In this document: positions 32,946 to 43,840 of the stretch, in pieces
Position numbering within the stretch: the first letter of the stretch is position 1
How the letters are laid out: each line of letters opens with the position of its first letter
Assembly: GCA_017590115.1 (NCBI GenBank)
Contig: JAGGNK010008337.1
Coordinates: 4,827,609-4,891,608, forward strand
Reading direction: 5' to 3'
Origin: Montifringilla adamsi
Lineage: Eukaryota > Chordata > Aves > Passeriformes > Passeridae
DNA: 64,000 bases
Made by a program: the position numbers and the translations under genes
The notes under the pieces: generated by a model
The model's database searches: none
Told to the model about the DNA's origin: nothing
What the model saw: only the letters and a program-made list of their open reading frames with translations

Positions 32946-34688
32946 ATGGCCACGCTCCGGCCGCTCCTGCTGCTGCTGCTGGCCTGGCGCTGCGGAGGGG
33001 ACGACGTGGAGGTGCTGTGTGCCGACAGCGCCTGCTACACCCTGCACCGGGATGAGAGCAACTGGAAAAGCGCCCAGGAGCGCTGCGAGGACAACGGGGG
33101 CAACCTGGCTCCGGTGGGCAGCGCCGGCGAGGCCGCCCGGCTGCGGGAGCTGCTGGCCAGCGCCGCCTGGCCCGGCCCGGCCTGGCTCGGGCTCGCCCTG
33201 CCCAGGGGTCACTGCGTGCGGCCGCAGGAGCCCCTGCGAGGCTTCTCCTGGGTGGCCGGAGGCGAGCCGGGCAACTTCTCGGAGTGGGCATCCGAGCCGG
33301 CGGTCACCTGCGTGAGCGCCCGCTGTGTCGCCCTGCGGCCACCCGGCCCGCACGGCCCCGGCGGCTGGGCCGACCGCGCCTGCCGGAGCACGCTCCCGGC
33401 TTTCCTCTGCAAGTTCAGCTTCCAGGGAATGTGCGGGCTCCTGCCGCTGGCCGGCCGCGGCACGGTCACCTACGCCACCCCGTTCGGGGTGCGCAGCGCC
33501 CGCCTGGCCGCCGCTCCCTTCGGCACGCTGGCCGAGGTGGAGTGCGACAGCGGCCGGGCCTCGGCCTTCGCCGTCTGCAAGGGGCCGCTGGCCGGGGGTG
33601 GCTTCGCCTGGCACCCGCCGGGTCCCCTGTGCCCGGTGGAGTGCGGCCACCACAACGGGGGCTGCCAGCAGCGCTGCCTGGATGCGCCCGGCGAGTCCCC
33701 GCGCTGCGCCTGCCACCCCGGCTACGTGCTGGCCGCCGACATGGCCTCCTGCGTTCCCGAGGATTTCTGCCATCCCAATCCCTGCCAGGGATCCTGCCGG
33801 GCGCTGCCCGGTGGCTTCGAGTGCGGCTGCGAGCCTGGCTACGCCCTGGCAGCCGACGGGCGCGGATGCTGGGATGTGGATGAGTGCGAGTCGGGGCCGT
33901 GCCAGCACCAGTGCCACAACACTCCCGGCGGCTTCCAGTGCCTCTGCCGGCCCGGCTACCGCCCCGCGGGGCCCGCTGGCCACCACTGCCACGACGTGGA
34001 TGAGTGCGCCCAGCCCCACGCGTGCCCGCAGCTCTGCATCAACATTCCCGGCTCCTTTCGCTGCGCCTGCCGGCCCGGCTTCCAGCGGCAGCCGGGAGGA
34101 GAGTCCTGCCTAGATGTGGATGAATGCCTGCGGGATCCGTGTCCCGGCGCCTGCCGCAACTTTCCCGGCGGCTACGAGTGCCTGTGCCCGCCTGGCTCCC
34201 TCCGGGACGCGGATGGGCACGGCTGCAGCCCCGGAGAGGCGATCCCAAACAGTATCCCACAGAGCTCGAGCATCCCGCAGAGCTCCAGCAGCATCCCGCA
34301 GCAAGGTCCCAGCAAACCAAAGAGCTCCAGCAGCACCCCACAGAGCTCCACCGTCATCCCACAGAGCTCCGGCATCCCACAGAGCTCCGGCATCCCAAAG
34401 AGCTCCGGCATCCCAGGCACCACGCGCATCCCATGGACCACGAGCATCCCGCGTACACTGGGAATGCCCACCGCGGGATTAGGGGCCGGCTCGGACGACG
34501 GCCCGCGGCTGCTGCTCTATTACATCGTGGGCAGCCTGGTGGCCATCCTGCTCCTGCTGGCGTTCGCCCTGGCGCTCGTGGCTTGCAGGAAAAGGGCGGC
34601 CAAGAGGGAGAAGCCGCCGGCCAAAAACGCGGCCGATAATTATTGCTGGGTGCCCGAGCAGCCCGAGAGCCGCGGGGAGCGCAGGTAG
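32946..34688 (+). CDS. CD93: CD93 (C1qR1), C-type lectin/EGF transmembrane receptor
   Basis: CD93 is an endothelial and myeloid surface glycoprotein acting in adhesion, angiogenesis and clearance of dying cells. The single-exon CDS encodes 580 residues (human 652). It has a signal peptide (1-17), a C-type lectin-like domain (about 22-160, ending AFLCKFSFQGMC), and a VTYATPF region. Five EGF-like domains follow (about 233-269, 275-308, 314-348, 354-388, 394-427); the last three open with the calcium-binding DVDEC motif. A Ser/Pro mucin-like stalk with IPQSS repeats spans 430-515. A membrane span (520-547) and a 33-residue tail come next. The membrane span and the NAAD-Y-WVPE-ESR motif match human CD93 and separate it from THBD. 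ATG 32946 starts the hydrophobic leader. The tail ends about 14 residues earlier than in human. Confidence 0.95.
   Translation: MATLRPLLLLLLAWRCGGDDVEVLCADSACYTLHRDESNWKSAQERCEDNGGNLAPVGSAGEAARLRELLASAAWPGPAWLGLALPRGHCVRPQEPLRGFSWVAGGEPGNFSEWASEPAVTCVSARCVALRPPGPHGPGGWADRACRSTLPAFLCKFSFQGMCGLLPLAGRGTVTYATPFGVRSARLAAAPFGTLAEVECDSGRASAFAVCKGPLAGGGFAWHPPGPLCPVECGHHNGGCQQRCLDAPGESPRCACHPGYVLAADMASCVPEDFCHPNPCQGSCRALPGGFECGCEPGYALAADGRGCWDVDECESGPCQHQCHNTPGGFQCLCRPGYRPAGPAGHHCHDVDECAQPHACPQLCINIPGSFRCACRPGFQRQPGGESCLDVDECLRDPCPGACRNFPGGYECLCPPGSLRDADGHGCSPGEAIPNSIPQSSSIPQSSSSIPQQGPSKPKSSSSTPQSSTVIPQSSGIPQSSGIPKSSGIPGTTRIPWTTSIPRTLGMPTAGLGAGSDDGPRLLLYYIVGSLVAILLLLAFALALVACRKRAAKREKPPAKNAADNYCWVPEQPESRGERR
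34245..34445 (+). repeat. CD93: In-frame repeats in the CD93 stalk
   Basis: A 15-21 base motif related to ATCCCACAGAGCTCC recurs about ten times without breaking the frame, giving IPQSS/IPKSS-type repeats rich in Ser and Pro, suited to O-glycosylation. Confidence 0.85.
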
Positions 34689-36530
34689 GAGAGGGTTAAA
34701 AAAGGGTGGGAGGGAATGCTTTGTGCCCAAAGTGAGCTACTCTGGCTGTTCCAGTGGGATTTGCAGTCCTGCTGCTCCAAGGGTTAACGACAGGGGAGAG
34801 GGGATGGGGTGGAATTTGTCTCCTCAGCTCGGCTCCAAAAGGCAAATTCGGAATTATTGGATCGTGTTCCTAAAGGGAAACTGCTCACTTGGAATTCTCC
34901 TGCAGCCCCTTGTGCACTGCCCCCCCTGGGTTTGTCTTGTTCTCCTGGAAAAGGGTTTGAAGTTGTGATGGAAAAGGGCTTGAATTTGGGATGGAAAAGG
35001 GTTTGAAATTGGGATGTGCCTCAGCAGAGCTCGAACAGGCCCCTGCAGGCACAGCCAGGGTTTAAGGGTTACTTTTGGGGTTTAATTAAAAATCTGTCGC
35101 CTGAAACCAGGGAAAACTGCTCATCATGGAGCCAAGGAATGGCATAAAGGTAGGAAAAGCTGTGTTTGGAATAACCACCTTCTCATTTCCTGAGTATCCT
35201 GCCTAAATACACTTCTAAACAGAGAAAACAATGCTCTCCTTCCCATCAGCCACATGAGAGTCTGGGCTTTTCCTGTTGGATCATTTGTTTTGGGAAGGAT
35301 CCTTCCCAGCTCCAGGCTGAGCATGTTTTCCTTCTTTCCCTGTGTAAGGAACACGCTGGAATTGGAATATTTGCTGATTATTCTGAGTAAAACTAGTAAC
35401 TCCTGAAAAACTCTCCAGGCCAAGTTGTTCCCCAGCTACTTCCCAAAACTCCTTGAGCCTTTTCCAGCCTTTCCAGTGGGAATTCTCCCTAAAATTCTGA
35501 GGGGCACACCCAGCAGCACCTCCTCCACAGTTTATCCATGCTATGAAGGGCTGGAAAAGATCAGCCATAGGATTTGAAGGGTCCAGCAGCTTCCTGAAGT
35601 TTCTGTTGGAGTTATTTTGTCCCTGGAGCTGAATTGCTCCAGGAATGGGAATAGAACACAAAGGAGTTTGTGGTGGGCAGGGAGCTGCATCCTGTCATTC
35701 CGTGTGCTGAGGAAAACCCTTTCCTGCTTTTTTCTTGTCTTGGGGCTCCATTGTGAGCTGCAAACAGGAAAATGGAGCTGATAGGAACATTTTCTGTGTG
35801 GTGCCTGTATTGGGAGAAAGGGAGGGAATGCAGCAGCAGGATTCTTGGAAATCCTGCTGAAAATTCCCAAATCCCAAGCCAGCAGAGCATTGGAAATAGC
35901 TGGATCAATGGAGGAAATCCCATGTAATTATGTTGGATTGGGATCTGTGGAAAGTGACAGCCTTGAGGTTTTTTTTTTGGGATATAAGGCTATGAAAATG
36001 GAAAAGGAAGGGTGAGGGTAGAAGAAGAACTGGGAAAAATCTGAGGTGTGCTGTTTATAAAAAATAAAAATCCCAATTTCTGTTGCAACCTCTGTGTATT
36101 CCATTGGGGAATGATGGTGGATCTAGGAGAAGACAGGAATTTGTACCAAGGTTTAGGTTGGATTCTCCCTAATGGAATATTTCCTGCTGTAGCATCCTCC
36201 CTCCTGGTGCAATTCCATCTGGATCCAGCCTCATGTCTCTCATTTTTCCTGCCACATCTTGATCCATGGCCTCCTTAGGGAGTTGTCCAGGGACTGGTGA
36301 ATCCCACAAGTTGGAGCAGGATAATTTGGTGCTCTGTCTTCCACAGGAGATGGGATGTTCATCCTGCTCCTTGGAGATTTTTGTCATGGATGAGTGTTTT
36401 GCTTTCTCAGAATGAAACTCTTGGATTTGCAGGATAAAGTTATCCCAACACCTTTCCCCGATGAAATTCCATGAAAACCTGAACAAAAATGTGTTTGCAG
36501 TGGGTTTTAATAAAAATATTCCTAAAAATC
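34689..36530 (+). other. CD93: CD93 3' UTR (inferred)
   Basis: AATAAA at 36509-36514 is followed by TG-rich sequence (CTTGTGCTCCTAATCTTTGTG), a good poly(A) site 1.8 kb after the stop. An earlier AATAAA near 36061 could be used instead. No other gene is seen here. Confidence 0.55.
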
Positions 36531-36679
36531 CATGGTCTTGTGCTCCTAATCTTTGTGTTCCCCACAGTGGGTGGGTGGTGATCCCAAATCCTTTCCTAAG
36601 GCTTATTCCATGTTCTCAGCCTTTCCCAGGATCTGTGGTCCTGGGCAGGTGCCATTCCCTTCATCCCTGCTGGGGCCAT

Positions 36680-37285
36680 GGGGTGGGAGCATTGGGATGG
36701 GCTCTGTTGGATCCCAGTACCACAAGGAAGGTCCTAAATTCATGAGGAAGGTCCCAAACCCATAGAAAAGGTCCCAAAGCCACAAGAAAAGCCCTAAATC
36801 CATCAACAGGGTCCCAAGCCCACAAGCAAGGCCCTAAACCCAGGAGGAAGGGCCCAAATCCATGAGCAAGATCCTAATCCCATGACCAAGTTCCTAAAAC
36901 CACGAGGAAAGCCCATGAGGAAGGACCTCAACCCACAGGCAAGGTCCTGAGACCATGACCAAATTCCTAAAACTGTGAGCAAGGCCCCAGTCCCATGACC
37001 ATGTTCTCAATCCCACAACCAAGGTCCTGAGTCCATGGCCAAGGTCCCAATCCCACAACCAAGGTACTGATTCCATGGCCAAGGTCCCAATCATACAACC
37101 AAGGTCCTGAGTCCATGGCCAAGGTCCCAATCCCACAACCAAGGTACTGATTCCATGGCCAAGGTTCCTAATCCCACAACCAAGGTACTGATTCCATGGC
37201 CAAGGTCCCAGTCATACAACCAAGGTTCCAATCCCATGACCAAGGCCCTAATCCCATGACCAAGATCCCAAATCCTTGAGCAATC
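36680..37285. repeat. Minisatellite, CCATGGCCAAGGTCCCAATC-type unit
   Basis: About 600 bases of 20-24-base units built on CAAGGTCCTGAGTCCATGAC and CCCACAACCAAGGT. Higher-order pairs are seen at 37020-37200. It lies just past the inferred CD93 poly(A) site. Confidence 0.9.
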
Positions 37286-38300
37286 CCTTTGATTTCAGCA
37301 CTTCTGTGTGCAAGGGCTTTTTTGGGATCAAATAATAGGATAGACCTCTTTTAGATCCTGTTATCCCATGATATTTCTTATTATTTTACATTCCATTGCT
37401 TTCCATTCCTTCATGGACAACTGCCAGCATTCCAACAGAGCAACCTCATCCCAAAACCCTGCAGAGAAGCCAAAAATTCCCCCCTGTTGACACAAACTCC
37501 CGGATTCGGGGGTCAGGACAAGCATTCCAAGTGCCCACTCTGAGCAGGGTGACAGGGACAGCCGGGATGAGTCAGAGCCAAAAGGAAAGGCAGGGAAAAC
37601 ATGATTAATGGGATTGGGGAAGAGGAAAAGCAGCCTGTCAGCAGGCAGGGCAATGCTGGCACCCTGACTCAGCCTGTGGAGCAGTGGGATAAAAGGGAAT
37701 TATGAAAGCGTGATTAATCCCATTCCTCCCACCCCATCCCGATTATCTTTTAGGGACAAACGTTGTCAGTCGGGCAAGGCCAGCGAAGTGGGATCATTGT
37801 TTGGGAAGGCTCTGTTTTTTCCTGGAAAAAACCTTGACAAGGAATTTTTTTATCTGGGTTTGTAGTTACTGAAAAAAAAAAAAAAAAAAAAAAACCAAAC
37901 CAGCAGGAGCAGAAATTTATTGTTTTGGGGTTTTTTCATCTCCACCACATTCTGTTTTTCTTCTTTTCCTGGAGTTTGCCAGGATGTTTTCCCCCCTCTC
38001 TTGGTAGTTTTCTCCGGAAAACATAAGCAGAAGTAAAAGGAGAAGTGGAAGAAGAATTGGAAATAGTGAAAATTGTGGGAACAACAGGTTTTCCTAAAGT
38101 CAATAAAGGTCAGAGTTATCCAGCTCCCAGGAGATTCCTGGGAATGATCCTGCTTAGAGAAATTCTTTGTTCCAACCTCCCCCATGGACACTTTCTCCTT
38201 GAGGTTCATCCCTGCTGCTGGAATTAAATTCCATGGACATTTCTTTTCAATTTTTGTGGCAGATCCAAAATGTCCAATGGGATTAAAGAAGAGTTCATTA
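37286..38300. other. CD93-THBD intergenic DNA
   Basis: No gene seen. It contains a pure A run at 37870-37893 and otherwise plain sequence. Confidence 0.5.
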
Positions 38301-38317
38301 TTAATTATTATTTATTA

Positions 38318-38382
38318 AATTATTCTTATTCTTATTCTTATTCTTATTTTTACTCTTATTCTTATTCTTATTCTTATTCTTC
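38318..38382. repeat. (TTATTC)n hexanucleotide repeat
   Basis: About ten copies of TTATTC with one TTTTTACTC interruption. Confidence 0.92.
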
Positions 38383-38879
38383 CCAACTTCCCTTTTCCCC
38401 ACAGCTTCACGGGATTTATGGGAAGCACCCAGGGTTGTGAGAGGACAAAACAAACCCCAAGGGTTTAAGAAAGGACAAACAAAGTTCAATAAAGTTCACT
38501 AAAATTTAATAAAGAAACCTCCTTGCCATGATCTGAGGAAATTGGGATTTGCTGCTCATCCCAAAGGCCAGTTGCAGTGCCCGGGGCTGTTGGAATTCCA
38601 TGAAAAAACAGACTCAAATCCCCTTTTTGTGCAGTGGAGAAGCTTGGGACATTTCGGTTGCATTTTTAGGTTGCTCCTGGCTCTTTTCTGGCAGCACAGG
38701 GGGATCCCCCAAGGACAAACTGATGGAATGGGATATCCATTCGGAGGTGTCTGTGGGGAATAGGGGAGATGGGGAGAACAGTAATAATAATGCTTAATAA
38801 TAATAATACCAAATAGTAGAATTATATAAATTACATATGACTAGAGATGGAAATACATAATTATGTTAATTTTTTTATT

Positions 38880-39178
38880 AAAGAAGTTTTCCCTAATCAA
38901 ACCTAAACCGTTTCCCTTCATCCCGTTCATTATTCCCTGGGAGCAGATCCAGATTACACCTGACTCTACCCTCCTGTCAGGGATCGCGGAGAGGGAAAAG
39001 GCCCCCCCTGGAGCCTCTTTTTCCCCAGGCTAAGCCCCTTTCCCATCTCCCTCCTGCTGCTCCAGCCCCTTCCCGGCTCCATTGCCATCTCTGGACACAG
39101 TCCAACCTCTCTTCTTTCCGTTCTGGATCCAGAGCTGAACGCAGGATTTCAGCTGTGACCTCCGCAGTGCCACCACTG
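38880..39178 (-). mobile_element. CR1 LINE fragment upstream of THBD
   Basis: Reverse CR1: CCTAATCAAACCTAAACCG, CCTGGAGCCTCTTTTTCCCC, GACACAGTCCAACCTCTCTT, CTGGATCCAGAGCTGAACGC. It ends about 400 bases before the THBD TATA box. Confidence 0.82.
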
Positions 39179-39199
39179 TGGCAGCAGCTGAGTGACATC

Positions 39200-39300
39200 C
39201 CAGCGGGACGAAGATCCCAGGGGGATGATGATCCCAGAGGGATGAAGATCCCCGCGGGACGAAGATCCCAGCGGGATGATGATCCCAGCGGGGTGACAAC
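39200..39300. repeat. 17-bp tandem repeat upstream of THBD
   Basis: About five copies of CGGGACGAAGATCCCAG and CGGGATGATGATCCCAG, alternating, between the CR1 fragment and the THBD CpG promoter. Confidence 0.87.
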
Positions 39301-39578
39301 TCCCAGCGGCGCTGCCGCCACCCCGAGGCCCCCTCCTGTGAAATCCCGCCGTGTTTCCCCCTTTTCCCGAGGCTCACCCTGTTTTCCCCGGCTCCCGCGG
39401 GTCCCCCGCCGCTGCCGCCCCCCCGCGCTGTCGGGCGGGCCCCGCCGGGGCGGAGCCGCCGGAGGATGCGGGAGGGGACGCGGGGCCGCGGGGCGGGGGC
39501 GGGGGCAGCGCCCGGCCGGGATTCACCGCCGCAGTCCCTCCCGGCCCCGCGGGCGCTTCCTTCCCCCGCCGGGGCCGC

Positions 39579-39592
39579 TATAAAGGGGGCGG
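39579..39592 (+). promoter_or_regulatory. THBD: THBD TATA box and GC box
   Basis: TATAAA (39579-39584) runs directly into GGGGGCGG, an Sp1/KLF-type box, inside a CpG-rich block (39400-39650). A start site 25-30 bases on would fall near 39608, with an mRNA whose first well-placed ATG is 39651. Human THBD is also TATA-driven. Confidence 0.75.
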
Positions 39593-39650
39593 CCGGGAGG
39601 AGCGGCCCATGCTCAGCTCGGGGCGCCGCCGGCCGCCCCCTCCGCGGGCC

Positions 39651-41276
39651 ATGCGGCCGCTGCTGCCGCTGCTGCTGCTGCTGCTCGGGACGGTGGCGCT
39701 GGCACAGCCGCGGGACCTGTCCCCCGCTGGCGCGCAGTGCCTGGAGCACGAGTGTTTCGCCGTGTTCTGGGCGTCCCGGTCCTTCTCGGGCGCCAGCGAG
39801 GGCTGCGAGCGGGGCGGGGGACACCTCATGACCGTGCGCTCCACCGTGGCCGAGGAGGCGATCGCGCTGCTGCTTCAGAACCGCGAGGGGCGGCTCTGGC
39901 TCGGGCTGTCGCTGTCGCCCTCCTTGTCCTGCACCGAGCCCAGCCGGCGGCTCCGCGGTTTCCGCTGGATCACCGGCGACCGCAGCACCGATTACACCAA
40001 CTGGGCGCCGTCGGGGCAGCGCTGCGGCGAGCGCTGCGTGACCGTGTCCCGGGAGCTGCGCTGGGAGGAGCGGCGCTGCGAGGAGCCGGCCGACGGCTTC
40101 CTCTGCCAGTACAGCTACGGAGGCAGCTGTACCCGCCTGCCCACCCAGCACGGCGTCCCCGTCACCTACGCCACCCCTTTCGGCGCCCGCGGAGCGGACT
40201 TCCTGGCGCTGCCTCCGGGCAGCGTGGCGTTCATCCCTGACCTCGGGCTGGAGCTGCGCTGCGAGGACGGGGACGGCGCGGGGCCGCGCTGGGGCCGCGA
40301 CACGCCGGGAGCGTGGCCCTGCGAGCTGGCCGGCGGTGGCTGCGCGGGGACGTGCGCGGAGGAGCGCGGGCGGCCGCGCTGCTCCTGCCCCGAGGGCGCG
40401 GTGCTGGGCCCGGACGGGCGCGGGTGCCGCTCGCCCTGCGAGGGAGCGCAGTGCCAGCATCACTGCGTGGTGGCCGACGGCTCCTTCGTGTGCATGTGCT
40501 CCGTCGGGTACCGGCTGGCGGCCGACGGCGTCAGCTGCGAGGACATCGACGACTGCGCCAGCGAGCCCGGCCCGTGCGAGCAGAAGTGCGTGAACACCAA
40601 GGGCGGCTTCGAGTGCCAGTGTCACAGCGGCTACAGGATGGTGGACGGGCACTGCCAGCGCCTGCCGCCCTGCTGGGAGATGCCGTGCCAGCAGCGCTGC
40701 GAGGAGCTGCCCGACGGCTACCGCTGCGGCTGCCACCCCGGCTACGCCGTGCACCCGCTGGACGCCACCCGCTGCCTCCTGCACTGCAACACCACCGAGT
40801 GCCCGGCCGTGTGCGACGCCGACGGGGCCTGCGAGTGTCCCGAGGGATTCATGCTGGACGACGAAGACCAGCTGTGCGTGGACCTGGATGAGTGCGACAG
40901 CGGTCACTGCGAGTTCAACTGCACCAACACGCCCGGTGGCTTCCAGTGCCATTGTCCCCACGGCTACCACCTCCGCGGCGTCGACTGCATCCCCATCCTG
41001 GACGGGGATGGCGAGGAAGCGTCCTCGGGGGATTTGGAGCTGGAACCGCACACGCCCGTCCCCAGCCGGCCCCCGCCGAAAGCGGAGCAGCTGCACCCCG
41101 GGGTGCTGGTGGGCATCGCCGCGGGTGCCCTTGTGAGCCTCCTGGCCCTGCTGGCTCTGGGATTCCACCTGGCCAGGAAGCGCTGCCGCTCCCACGGCTC
41201 CATGGATTACAAGTACAGCGGCCCCCACGAGAAGGAGCTGGGACTTCAGCCCGTGCCCTCGGCGCAGAAGCCGTAG
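39651..41276 (+). CDS. THBD: THBD, thrombomodulin
   Basis: The endothelial thrombin receptor that turns thrombin into an activator of protein C. The single-exon CDS encodes 541 residues (human 575). It has a signal peptide (1-18) and a lectin-like domain (about 30-160, with HLMTVRS and DGFLCQ). Six EGF-like domains follow at about 224-259, 263-296, 302-335, 341-375, 379-409 and 415-446. A Ser/Pro stalk carries acidic EEASSGD, a possible glycosaminoglycan site at Ser459. A membrane span (484-505) and a short tail with MDYKYS, like human MEYKC, complete it. EGF4-6 is the protein C activation unit. The three-residue EGF4-EGF5 linker is Leu-Leu-His, where human has Gln-Met-Phe. I chose ATG 39651 because it directly starts the hydrophobic leader; the in-frame ATG at 39609 lies at the predicted transcription start. 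Confidence 0.95.
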   Translation: MRPLLPLLLLLLGTVALAQPRDLSPAGAQCLEHECFAVFWASRSFSGASEGCERGGGHLMTVRSTVAEEAIALLLQNREGRLWLGLSLSPSLSCTEPSRRLRGFRWITGDRSTDYTNWAPSGQRCGERCVTVSRELRWEERRCEEPADGFLCQYSYGGSCTRLPTQHGVPVTYATPFGARGADFLALPPGSVAFIPDLGLELRCEDGDGAGPRWGRDTPGAWPCELAGGGCAGTCAEERGRPRCSCPEGAVLGPDGRGCRSPCEGAQCQHHCVVADGSFVCMCSVGYRLAADGVSCEDIDDCASEPGPCEQKCVNTKGGFECQCHSGYRMVDGHCQRLPPCWEMPCQQRCEELPDGYRCGCHPGYAVHPLDATRCLLHCNTTECPAVCDADGACECPEGFMLDDEDQLCVDLDECDSGHCEFNCTNTPGGFQCHCPHGYHLRGVDCIPILDGDGEEASSGDLELEPHTPVPSRPPPKAEQLHPGVLVGIAAGALVSLLALLALGFHLARKRCRSHGSMDYKYSGPHEKELGLQPVPSAQKP

Positions 41277-43130
41277 GGACAGCGGGCAGGACGGACACTG
41301 GACACGGGACACTGGGAGGCCGGACTGGGTGACATTTATCCGCCCCCCCTCCTCCTCCTCCCCCCCCCGCCGCTCCCGCTCCCACATCTGCAGCTGGAAT
41401 TGCAATTTGCCAAGCCCCTTCGCGCCCCGGCTGGAATTTTTGGATGATAATTCGGGAGAAGCTGTGATCACATCACTCCCAGAAATACTCGCTGCTTCCC
41501 GGCCGGCCCTGGGAAAGCTGGCGCCGGACAGCGGGGACAGCAGAACACCCCGAGGCTGCTCCACTCCTGCTCCGTTCCCGCTTCTTTGGCGTTCAGCTTT
41601 CCTTTTCCCGAGCCGGCGGTCGGGAAAACCGCAAGGAAAAATCCAGCAGGGGCGGCTCCGTGTGCAAGTGACTCTAAATCCGCGGGATGAGAGCACGGTG
41701 TGACCAAGGCGGGGACTTTGGAAGGACACCTCCACCCAAATCCCCCTCCCCCGGGCTGGATGGTTTTCCTGAGCTGGGAGGCTCCTGCTTTCCTTTGGGA
41801 TGGGATTCGTTTGTTTTAAGCTGAGGGGAGGAGGAGCAAAGATGATGTGGGAAGCACTTGTCACCTTAAGCCACTGGTGACAGCAGGGTCCCTGCTCGGT
41901 GTCACCAAGGTGGGACTCAAATTCCTGAATCCCATTCCCTCTTTATTTTTTGCGGGATGTGGAGGTTAAACAGGGACACAAAGGCTGCCGGGGTGAGTTT
42001 TGTAGGAAAGGTTTGCGGTGCTGCAGAGCCACATCCAGGTCCTTCCATGACTTTCCGCTGTTGTTGCCTTAAATTTGATTGTTGGATTTGGGATATTTTT
42101 ACGACCCCTCCTACCCACAGGGATCTTCCCTGTTCCCTCGTGCAGGGCTGACTCTATCCCAAAGCAAAACATTCCCAGGGGGTGGGATCCAGCACGCCGC
42201 TCATTCCCTGCCAATGGCTGGGGGGGAATTCTGAGAAGGGTCTGGTTTTCCAGCTCCATCCTTCCCTGGGGAGCCAAAGGGGGCCCTGCTCCGGCTGCCG
42301 TTGGAGCAGGCACTGGTAGCTTTTTGCCAGTGAAATATTATCCTGGAGCGGCGGAAGTTTTGTTCTGTTCCCCCACATTCCTCCCTCCCACCCTATGAAC
42401 TTCCCAGCGCACAGCATCCCCCCTGGAATGCTAAACCTCCGCTGCAAATTCCCAGGAAAATAAAAATGAGGCATCTGTAGGAATTGTGGTTTTCCTAAAA
42501 GGTCGTTATCCTGAAGGCTGGATAACTGAGGGTGCTGTCTATGGATCCCTTGGGATGGATTAAAGTGAAACCTCACGGAGTGAGGGCGGTAAATTTGTGG
42601 ATGTGCCAGGTTTATTTTAGGACAGTTTGGCTGCAGTGGGAAGGAGGGAGCTGTTGTGATCATCCATAATTATCCATGATTATCCAGAAAGAGATATCAA
42701 AATATAAAGGTGTCACTTGGGAAAATACCCAAGGAAAAGGAAGGGAAAGAAAGGATAAGGTTTGAGAGTGGAAGGACTTTGCTGAGGCATCATCCCACCT
42801 GCAGAATCTGCTTCCCATGGATCTTTCCTTGTTATCCAGCTCAAACCCCTGCTTGTTCCTGGGTGGATTGCCACCACATCCCCAAAATCTCCTCCCCCCA
42901 CCTAATCTCAAATTCCCACTGCGGAGTTTTATCTTATCACAAATTCCTTCCTTATGGTGTGTCGGAGTCCTGAATTCCCGGCACTCCCTGTTTTATCCTC
43001 TCCCCACCCTGGCCTGCTCCCCCTGGGCCCATTTGTAAATCCTTATTTATTTATTGGAATTTTACCATGTGTGATGGAATTGTCTCATGGAGATCCTGTG
43101 TGGACAACAATAAAGTTTTGCCAGTCTGGT
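41277..43130 (+). other. THBD: THBD 3' UTR (inferred)
   Basis: A 1.85-kb stretch ends with AATAAA at 43109-43114 and then GTTTTGCCAGTCTGGTT. Human THBD has a similarly long 3' UTR. AU-rich TTATTTATTTATTGG near 43043 resembles an mRNA-instability element. A C-rich run lies at 41360-41370. Confidence 0.6.
43109..43114 (+). terminator. THBD: THBD polyadenylation signal
   Basis: A canonical AATAAA followed by a GT-rich stretch, 630 bases before the convergent SSTR4 poly(A) signal. Confidence 0.65.
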
Positions 43131-43742
43131 TCAGAGGAACTGCTCAGGGATTGTTCTTTCTCTCCTTCCCAAAAATTCCACCAGAAATCCAGGAAAACCC
43201 AGGAGCATTCAGGGCAGCACAGGGATGAAAATGTTCCCGGCTGGTTACTTCCCCATTGGGATGAAAATGGAAGGAGTGAGCCATAAATAATGGACAACAC
43301 CATTCCAAGGACAAAGTTAAACTCCAAATAAGCTGGAAGTGGCTCACTCCATGGGACCTCCATGTGCTGTTCCTCACCCCAGGCTTTCAAGCTCACCAAA
43401 ATTCGGTTCTCCTGGGTTTTGGTTTTTGGGGTTTTTTTTGGTGAAAATTTGGTCCTGGGTGTGCTAAAATCCTGGGAATTTTGGGGGAGGGAGGTGTGTA
43501 TGATGGGATCTCATTCTGCTGTAGATGCAGCAGAGCTGACAGGCTTTGGGATTTTTCCTAGTGTCTCCCTGTCTCTTGGGAAGAAATGGGAATTTATTAT
43601 TTATTAATCAGGAGGGCCATGTGCTCCTGATTAACATTTTGGGATCCTCCCCATGCCCGGTGAAGGCTCCTGGATGCCGGAATAATGGCAATAACCACTC
43701 AATCCATGGAATTTGCTCCATCCTAGGCCAGTCTTATGGCTT

Positions 43743-43748
43743 TTTATT
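43743..43748 (-). terminator. SSTR4: SSTR4 polyadenylation signal
   Basis: AATAAA on the minus strand, 93 bases after the SSTR4 stop codon. This would make the SSTR4 3' UTR very short. Confidence 0.6.
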
Positions 43749-43840
43749 TCGGAGAGTGGTGCGGTGCAACCGGCAGTCGGACCCAGAATCGCGGGCCCTC
43801 TCCATCCGGCATCCCCATTCACCCCGGATTTTGGGGTCCC

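Noticed and set aside
32922..34019. A 365-codon minus-strand frame across CD93
   Set aside because: Antisense shadow of the CD93 EGF region.
39030..41864. A 944-codon minus-strand open frame across THBD
   Set aside because: It is the antisense shadow of a GC-rich CDS where stops are rare. It has Ala/Gly/Arg-rich low-complexity content and no family resemblance.
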